This document shows, one piece after another, positions 30,991 through 38,177 of a stretch of 38,177 nucleotides of DNA. The translations under genes and the position numbers were made by a program. This DNA is from Cladosporium sp. IMV 00045 (lineage: Eukaryota > Ascomycota > Dothideomycetes > Cladosporiales > Cladosporiaceae). The notes under the pieces were generated by a model, which was given only the letters and a program-made list of their open reading frames with translations, did not search any database and was not told the DNA's origin. How positions within the stretch are numbered: position 1 is the stretch's first letter; every line of letters starts with the position of its first letter. The stretch is taken from positions 1-38,177 of the forward strand of contig MSJI02000718.1 in assembly GCA_001931905.2 (NCBI GenBank), read 5' to 3'.

Positions 30991-31675
30991 ATTTTTCTTG
31001 TGGCTTTTCTTTCTGCCTCTGGTCTGAATTTGAAAAGAGATTGTGTATAATAGCTAGCAATAATCACGACGAATCGGAAGCATTTTCACCTATACATACC
31101 TCCTCTCTCACGACTCGTTTCAATGTCCAGCGTTTAGTCTCGAGGTCGTCTAAGTACTTGTGCGTCTTGTAGGGTGCGAATTTGTATACGTGCTTGAACA
31201 GAAGAGACCAACATGTTGCCGCCAGTAGTCAAGACGGACGTTTAATCACCCAAACGCAACAACTCTTCTCACAAAGGGCCATCCGTACTCAACCTCCCCT
31301 CAGCGCCTTTCGAATAGCTCACTGAATCCCATTCTCTCTGGGTACTACAACTTGTTCTTACGACTGGGCTGGAAGAGGGTCCTGGGAAGCAAGCGAGAAA
31401 AATCATAAGCTCATGCCGAACATGTATTAAGTATAGACCAAGAGAGTGAGTATAATGGAATGGAAAGAAAACCAGAGAGTAAGAAGAACAACACATGCGA
31501 TCATGTATTCTGTTGCTTTTTTCGTACAAATCATGCCCATTTCTTGCTTTTATCATTTCATTTTTTCTCCCCACTGACGCCCACGACGGGCCTCTTCTGA
31601 GAGGTGATAACACGTACGTCTTCCCAAATCTCCACCCTCCCCACAAGAAGGAAGGACTCGTCTCGAACGACGTGC
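30991..31675. other. Convergent 3' flanks
   Basis: 3' regions of Mn-SOD (+) and the aldo-keto reductase (-). No gene is seen; frames on both strands are non-protein-like. Confidence 0.55.
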
Positions 31676-32932
31676 TTACCTCTGACGGCCGTAGGAGGCG
31701 GGACCCTCGGGCTTGTTCTTCAGCACGTCTTCGATCTTGGACATGATCTCGGGCGTGATCTTGGGCAGAAGCTTCATGGCCTTGCAGTTGTCCTCGATCT
31801 GCGCGACCTTGGTGGCGCCCAGGATGACGGTGCTGACGTTGGGGTTCATGACGCACCTGAAGGATAGAAGTCAGTATGAGTGCTCGTTGCTCGTCGAGTT
31901 GTGCGGTGTGGAATCAAGGACAAGAAAACTTACCACGCAAGAGAAAGCTGCGCGACGGTACCACCAAGCTCCTCAGCGATCTTGGTGAGCTCTCTGACCT
32001 TCTGGATCTTGGCCTTGCCCTCCTCGGTCTGCAGGGCGCTGACCGTGTTCTCGAAGAAGGCCTTGTTCTGCGCAAAGCGGCTGTCCTCAGGGATGCCGTC
32101 GTTGTACTTGCCGGTGAGGAGACCGGAGGCCAGAGGGGACCAGATGGTGGTGCCGTACTGGAACTGCTCGTACAGAGGCGCGTACTCGACCTCGAAGCGC
32201 TGGCGGTGGAAGGCGTTGTACTGCGGCTGCTCGGCGATGGGAGCGATGAGGTTGTACCTGGTGGTGGTTTGTTAGTGGCTGTCTTTGACTTGCGGAGCAT
32301 ATTTTAGAGATTAAGAAAGCTTACTTCTCGGCGATCTGGGTGGCCTCCATGATCTGCACGGCAGACCACTCAGAGGTACCCCAGTAGTAGGCGAGGTTCA
32401 AGTTGCGGATGACCTGAGTGAAACCCTCGACAATCTCCTTCATGGGAGTGCCGACATCAGGCCTGTGGGCGAGGACGATGTCGACGTACGGCTGCTGTAG
32501 CCTCTCGAGCGAGCTCTTGAGGCCCTCGACGACGTGCTTCCTGCTCAGGCCGCGGGTGTTGGGCTCCTTGCGGCCGGTGCCGAAGAAGACCTTGGTGCTC
32601 AGCACGTACTCGTCGCGCGGCCAGTCGAGCTCCTTGAGCGCCTGGCCCATCTCGACCTCGCACTTGCCGTTGGCGTAGACCTCGGCCGTGTCGAAGAAGT
32701 TGATGCCGTGGTCCCACGCGGCTTGCATGCAGTCCTTGACGATGCTGCCGTTTTGAGTGCCGCCGTAAGTCAGCCAGCCGCCGAGGGAGAGGACGGAGAC
32801 CTTGAGACCGCTGGGGCCGAGGTGGCGGAATTGCTGGGAGTGGTGTTAGTGATGCAATTGTGTAGGTGAAGATGGTTGTCGATGTGGCGGTACCATTTCC
32901 TTGGGGTCGAACTGGCTCTTGACAACAGACAT
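31676..32932 (-). CDS. Aldo-keto reductase, potassium-channel beta-subunit-like (AKR6 type)
   Basis: Exons 32932-32894, 32833-32325, 32257-31934 and 31856-31676 (introns of 60, 67 and 77 bp) encode 350 residues. The first 13 codons are joined through a GTACCG donor, which is unusual but gives the expected [23 protein letters not shown]-barrel markers are [12 protein letters not shown] (catalytic Asp and Tyr), VLSTKVFFG (catalytic Lys) and [11 protein letters not shown] (His). After that come [44 protein letters not shown] and the NADPH-binding [13 protein letters not shown]. Fungal members are soluble NADPH-dependent aldehyde/ketone reductases despite the channel-related name. The stop TAA overlaps a perfect splice donor (see findings). 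Confidence 0.93.
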
Positions 32933-33963
32933 CTTGGCGGTAGTGGTGTGGAATGAAGACTTCTGATGTATGTGTTGGTTTTGCCTGAGAGATGACAGGA
33001 GTGTGGTGGTTGAAGAGTAGACGGGGCGTCGGGCGGTGGGAGAAGCACAAAATATACCGGGATGGACAGGCAGTTTCATCATAACAGCAATCGCCGCTTA
33101 AGGCCGAATTCACCTGCTTCGTTTGTAATGGCGTCGCTGTGGAACCTGAAGTGAGTTTCGGCAGGACCTGCACACGTGTCTATTTGGCTAAAAAAGACGG
33201 TCTGACAACACTACAAATAATCAATACAGGCGACGATATCCTGCCTGAATGGGATATTCCACGTGTAATCAGTGCTCATCACAGAGTGTTTACTCGCACG
33301 TCATCCAATGGTGAAGAGCGGGGTACATTTTGCAAGGTGAGTGGCGATTCAGCCTCCGAGGAGATTATCTGCAATAGGCGAGAGAATAATGAAACTAGAA
33401 GTGTACCAAGAAATGGCACCCCCCGGCTTGCTATAGCTTAGATAATATCTAGCTAATACAGTACTTGAGGCTACTTCTGGGTCGATGTTGTCAGACATCT
33501 TCACAGGTACATGCCCTTGGCCTCTCGTAGAGCGTCCTTCGATGCATGCCTCGGCACAAAGCTAACAGCCATCTCATGCAAAATCAATTCTCACTCGACT
33601 TGGGGCATTCAAGTGGTAGCACAAAAAGGTGACTGTCAATTTCACTGAACACATCGCCGTCGACATGAAGTCTTAAAGAATTTCATCTGTGTGGTTTGCG
33701 AGTATGCTCTTTTGTGTAAAGCTCGAACGCATTTCAACATCTCTTTTGGTGACACTGCATGTGTTGTGGCTCAGCAGACGTGAGAGGTGACACCAACAAT
33801 TTTATCTCGACTGAATCCGCTCTACATAATTTATTGTTCGACGCTACAGGTTCACACTCTTCAAAGATAATGCGAATATCTACAAAGCACCATAGAGTAC
33901 TAGCAGCGCAGCGATACATACGGCATCGTCGTTCTGACTTTGCCCCTGACAGAATACTGCAAC
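32933..33963. other. Divergent promoter region (reductase - / HET gene +)
   Basis: About 1 kb with no supported gene. It is AT-richer toward the HET gene. No motifs were identified with confidence. Confidence 0.5.
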
Positions 33964-35879
33964 ATGGTCAGCATATCACCACGGATGCGTGACTCCCTAG
34001 ACTACGAGGAACCCGACTCCATCGATCCTCGCATGTCGATAGGATTCCGCTCCGTATCTCTAGACGCTTCCGGCTATGAAGAGCACGATCCCGTATACGA
34101 CCACCGGCCCATCACCGCATCCCCAGACCCTACAAGCTCACGCCGGAGGAGGCGACAACGACAGAGCGACAGATCGCTCACCCACGCACAGCCATTTATT
34201 TACCGACCACTGACAGATAGACACTCATTCCGCCTTGCCGTGCTCAAGCCCGGCGTCGGCACGCAACCGATCGAAATCGACCTCATTCAGGAATCGTCTG
34301 TGGCGCCGCGGAGAGACTACAAGTGTCTGTCGTACTGCTGGCTGACCACCGTGCAAGATGCGGCGATTCTCGTCGATGGCTGTCGGTGTAGAGTGACGAG
34401 CAATTTACTGTCTGCGTTACGCAATGTTCGCAAGCGCAGGGAAAAGGCGCTGATTTGGGTTGATCAGATTTGCATCAATCAGAACGATTTCGTGGAAAGG
34501 GGACATCAGGTGTCGATTATGAAATTCATCTACAATCGAGCCAGACAAGTTGTTGTATGTTGAGCTATTTGAAGACTTCAATGAAATTAAACACTAACAT
34601 GTTCGAATAGGTCTGGCTAGGGGAGTTCGACCGCAGCGACAAGCTTTGTGAATATGCAAAGAAGATGAAACGAAACGACTCCGAAAGCGCACGATCAACA
34701 CTAAAACGCATTCTCCCTTCCAGACAACTTCAAGATGCGATCCAAAAGCTGCTCGACCAGCCATGGTTTGGCAGAGTATGGGTCATCAGCGAAGTATGCC
34801 TGGCATCTACCATCCGAGTATCATGCGGCGGCGGCGACGCCATCATGTCGTGGGAAAACCTCATCAGTCTCGCACGCGATCGCGCAACCCAGCAAACCTC
34901 CGGCTTCGCCAAACAGGAAGCTCTCCTGGGCAACCCCAAGCAGCGCATCGCCATCATCACCGACATGATGTCGCAGCAGAAAGCCGGCATCTCCCACGCC
35001 GACATCAGCCAACTCCTCATCCTCGCCAAAAGCAGCAACGCCACCCACGACCACGACAAAATCTACGCCTTCTACGGCCTCACCCTCCTCACCACCACGC
35101 CAGACTACGCCCGCTCGGTCGAGAGCTTGTACATAGAAGTCGCGCGGGACTACATCAACGCCATCGAAGCCTGCTACGCCGCGTGGAAGGACCTCACAGA
35201 CGCCACGCGCACGTTCCAGCTCATGAGCATCCTTTACAGCGCAGGCGCCTTGCACCAGCACTACGCCCTGCCTTCCTGGGTCCCGGACTGGACCTACACG
35301 TGGCATTTGGCGCCGGTTTGGGCGAAGACTGCACCCACTCTCCTCTCCGCTCCTTCGAGAGATGCGTGGACGGAGAGCGTCCGCAGTGAATATCGCGCGG
35401 GAGGCGAGCGTCGCGAGAACTTCGAAATCATCGGACCGCGCCTGCGCCTCTCTGCTGTGTTTTTGGACACCATCGCCTCCACGGACACGTCTGCATTAGA
35501 TTCCGATCCAGGTCTCACCAACGACCGGCTTGCGTCTACCAGTCCCCCAACCTCGAGTTCCTCCAAAGAACAAAAACAATCCCCGCACTCCACCATCCCC
35601 TTCAACCCAACCCCAACAGCAACCTACGGCCGCGCCAGCTTCCGCACGCAGAAAGAAGGCTTCGCCGGCCTCGCGACGCCAGGCGTTCAACCCGGCGACG
35701 TGCTCGCCATCTTACTGGGCGGAGACGTCCCGGTCGTGCTGCGTCCGCTGCCACCGCCGTGGAACTCGGCGCAGAGGCCTTTCCGCTTGCTGTGCGAGTG
35801 TTTCGTGCTTTCGAAAGAGGTTATGAGCGGTGAGGTTGTTGAGAGTGGGGTGGAGGTGGAGGATGTTGTTTTGGTTTGA
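33964..35879 (+). CDS. HET-domain (heterokaryon incompatibility-type) protein
   Basis: Exons 33964-34554 and 34611-35879 (56-bp intron, GTATGT donor, CACTAAC branch) encode 619 residues. The ATG at 33964 (AACATGG context) is the first usable one; the frame is open a little further up without an ATG. HET motifs: YKCLSYCWLTT at about 119-129, ILVDGCRCRVTSNLLSALRN, and LIWVDQICINQNDFVERGHQ at about 164-183. SIMKFIYNRARQVV then joins across the splice to VWLGE. Later WFGRVWVISEVCLAS, HDKIYAFYGL and LPSWVPDWTYTW are also typical of the family. The first 75 residues are disordered, with a basic RRRRRQRQ run. HET-domain proteins trigger cell death after non-self recognition in some fungi, but most paralogues have no known partner; none is evident next door. 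Confidence 0.92.
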
Positions 35880-37975
35880 TGGTCGTGTTGTGGGTTTTCT
35901 TTATCAAAATTTATGGGCATCTTGGGTGCGTTATGGGCTGTTGGGTCGTTTGGGTGGCGAGGTTGGAGTTTTGTTGGGTTTTGTGAGCGTTCGGTTGATA
36001 TCCAAGGAGGTGATGGGTTTGACTGGTATGAATGGTTTTGCGCCAGGGCTTGTTCGTATCCCGTCGTCACGAGGAACCCGATGCTACAAGTATTAGTGGG
36101 TGTCACGTGTACTGCACCATTACCTTGACAATTTTTACATGGTTTTTTCAATGACCGCAAACGATCCAATCACTAGACGCAGAACGACAGCTCACTCGGT
36201 TCGATAGACTCATCCATGGAGATGGGTCGCTCCAGAAGATCTCTCTGTGTTCGTCGCTCCGTCCTCAACATCCAATATTTGATCAAAGAGAATGTCCGTG
36301 GATTCAATCAGGCGTATCGATCGTTCCATGAAGCTCTTGCCCGGGAGAAGGGAATCGTTCGAGGATGCGCCTTGTTCGATCGAAGTCCAATAGAACAGTC
36401 GCCCAAGATTCCTCAAGTATCTTCGAGTTGCAAGTCGCTTGTAAGTCTCGAGACATGAACAAGCTCTACTGTCGTAAATGTCGTTGCTCTGTTGTTGTAG
36501 TGCTGCAGTCGCAAGCTCTCGGGATCTCGGCTCCAGCCTTGGCGGGCGCAGCTCTCACATCAACCCCTCACTTTTGCCGACTCAAGCTCTTCATCTGCCT
36601 CTGCATTTCAAACTCTGCCTCGTGTTGCTCGAACAACATCATCTCTTTCTTTTCGGAGTACAGTACAGTACCTGGGGACTTTTACATGAGTGGAGGCGGA
36701 GCTGCTTTTGCTTTTGGATGTCGTGGACTCTATACTACGGGACCCTGTCGCGGAGAGCCTTCTGATTCGCGCCTGGCCACACACTAGAAGTCGGCCCCAT
36801 AGATACTGTGGGTCTGAGACCGAGTCAAGTTTTTCGCGATCGAAGCGATACCCATCCCGCCTGAGGGATGTTTCTGGTGCTGGAAGGCCAACGGCAGTTC
36901 CTTGAGATGCTGGATGGCTGGCCTTCATGAGCGTTTCCGAGGCTGGCACCCTTCACTCACGAGATGCAGATGAGCTGTCGACTATGCTCGATACGCCCAG
37001 GAAAAGACTCCAGGTTCCTGCGTGCTGGAAACAAACAAGGAGTGCGTGTAGCATGGAGACCAAGTTTCGGTGGACCGTCCGTCCGGAAGCCGCATTAGTG
37101 CTATGCGGTTTGAGCCGCAACAGGACTTCAACCAATTGCCAGCCCTGCGGCGGCAAACTTTGACTGACGGCTGCGAGGCTAATCTCACATCGAACACGTT
37201 TCGGCCTTGGCTTCAGACGTCGCCTGGCTTTTGCTTTTCGATGACGACTACCTTATGGCCATCTCACGCCATCAACATGGCAGCAAATCCATCGAAGAGC
37301 GCCTGGTTGTACCAGCTGAGAAGCATTCCAGTCATGGGAATATCTGGTGATGCACCAGTCTGACTGCAGGAATACGAATGCGACTTGTTCGCAGGCCGTT
37401 TCGGGCAAAGCCGGATGGGATCTCTCGCATGGACGCCAGGTCGTGACGGCAACTAACACAGACCACTCCCACAATTGCCGTATTCGTCCATCAAATTTCT
37501 CAACGACGTATCATCCCCCATCAATGGCTCTCTCTTCTGTCGGTGGGCTGGATATCCTGCCATCAAGAAACAACGTATAGCATCTTGAGGTTGATGCATC
37601 TTGCGGACTCTCACCAGGACTCATCAAACGGGGGCCATCTGAATAGTTATACCTTCGAATGCGAACGTACTTTAATCGGTACCCGCTAATGGGTGGGTCA
37701 GACAAGGTGACCGTCCGCGGATAGGGGCCGGGAGCGCCCTCATGCCAATCATCGTCGGCGACAGGACCAGGTGAGGCGCTCCGACCTCCCTTCCCTCGAT
37801 CCGACCTTTAAGCGGTCCTGTCCAAGAAAATTCGCCCGAGTTGTTCTGTCCCTCACCTTTGCCCGTGACAGAGCTCTTCGTACTCCACACCACCATCTTC
37901 CATCCGACCACACTTTCATCCCAAATCCATCAACAACCCATCTCAACTCCATCTCACCACCTCACCATCATCACA
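35880..37975. other. Gene-poor stretch with doubtful coding traces
   Basis: 2.1 kb after the HET gene. On the minus strand between about 36190 and 36670 there are short, protein-like pieces in different frames: a coiled-coil-like MMLFEQHEAEFEMQRQMKSL near 36655-36570, and a segment ending LLERPISMDESIEPSELSFC near 36235-36180. No start codon or consistent splice model links them, so they may be remains of a broken gene. No feature was identified from 36950 to 37975 apart from the promoter of the next gene. Confidence 0.4.
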
Positions 37976-38096
37976 ATGTCTTCCTTCCGCGTCGCCGCCC
38001 CCAAGATGGCCTCCATGGCCGCTCAGTCCTCCGTGAAGGTCGCCCGCCCGGCCTTCCAGGCTGCTCAGCTCCAGAAGTTCACCCGCGCCTACTCCG
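37976..38096 (+). CDS. First exon of a gene with a mitochondrial presequence (cut by window end)
   Basis: The ATG at 37976 follows a pyrimidine-rich leader with CACCATCATCACA. The 40 codons plus one base encode MSSFRVAAPKMASMAAQSSV, then KVARPAFQAAQLQKFTRAYS: Arg/Lys- and Ser/Ala-rich, without acidic residues and amphipathic, ending in RAYS as matrix-targeting peptides often do. A GTAAGC donor at 38097 ends the exon; without splicing the frame would stop five codons later. The mature protein is outside the window, so the product is unknown. It is likely a nuclear gene for an imported mitochondrial protein. Confidence 0.75.
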
Positions 38097-38177
38097 GTAA
38101 GCTCTCCTGAAGCTACGAAAAGCTCGACAGCGAGCTTCCATCGGGCTCAATGCCATCGATGAGAAGAGAAGAGAGAA

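Noticed and set aside
33940..33963. Upstream extension of the HET-domain protein
   Set aside because: The extra codons begin with TTG, not ATG; the first ATG, in good context, is at 33964.

Overview
The window looks like nuclear DNA of a filamentous ascomycete (Pezizomycotina; a dothideomycete-like fungus is my best guess, from gene style only). The evidence is short 50-170 bp introns with GTRNGT donors and CTAAC/CTGAC branch sites, a dispersed 5S rRNA gene, a HET-domain gene, a hydroxyornithine transacylase (siderophore) gene, and a transposon relic whose stop codons fall at former Gln/Trp codons, as repeat-induced point mutation (RIP) would leave them. No bacterial-type operons, CRISPR arrays or tRNA genes were seen.

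Left part (1-7.3 kb) is the accessory-looking end. A RIP-degraded transposon remnant runs off the left edge. Next come a LURP-one-related (tubby-like) gene, two paralogous small secreted-protein genes facing away from each other across about 1 kb, a wax-synthase-like membrane O-acyltransferase gene, and a 5S rRNA gene on the minus strand. The two small secreted proteins share an LCPAP segment at the same residues, a Lys-Arg site and a DNVPxACM motif, but their introns lie at different places. I do not recognise the family, and this is the most interesting part of the window.

Middle part (7.3-27 kb) is ordinary housekeeping sequence: an alpha-arrestin with a PPxY motif (-), a 2-oxoglutarate/Fe(II) oxygenase (+), an orphan 3' exon of an acidic Ser/Gly-rich protein (-), a SIT4/PP6-associated SAPS-domain protein (-), a WBP2-like GRAM protein with a C-terminal PPxY (-), a SidF-like hydroxyornithine transacylase (-), and a 1630-residue disordered protein (+). 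Two separate proteins (arrestin and WBP2-like) carry PPxY motifs of the kind bound by Rsp5-type ubiquitin ligases.

Right part (27-38 kb) holds the complex III hinge subunit QCR6 (+), mitochondrial Mn-superoxide dismutase (+), an AKR6/potassium-channel-beta-like aldo-keto reductase (-), a HET-domain protein (+), a 2.1 kb stretch with only doubtful coding traces, and the first exon of a gene with a mitochondrial-type presequence that leaves the window. QCR6, Mn-SOD and probably the last gene are mitochondrial, and the reductase may add to redox balance, but there is no sign that they form a functional cluster. Exon models below were built by hand from reading frame, splice signals and family similarity, without transcript data.
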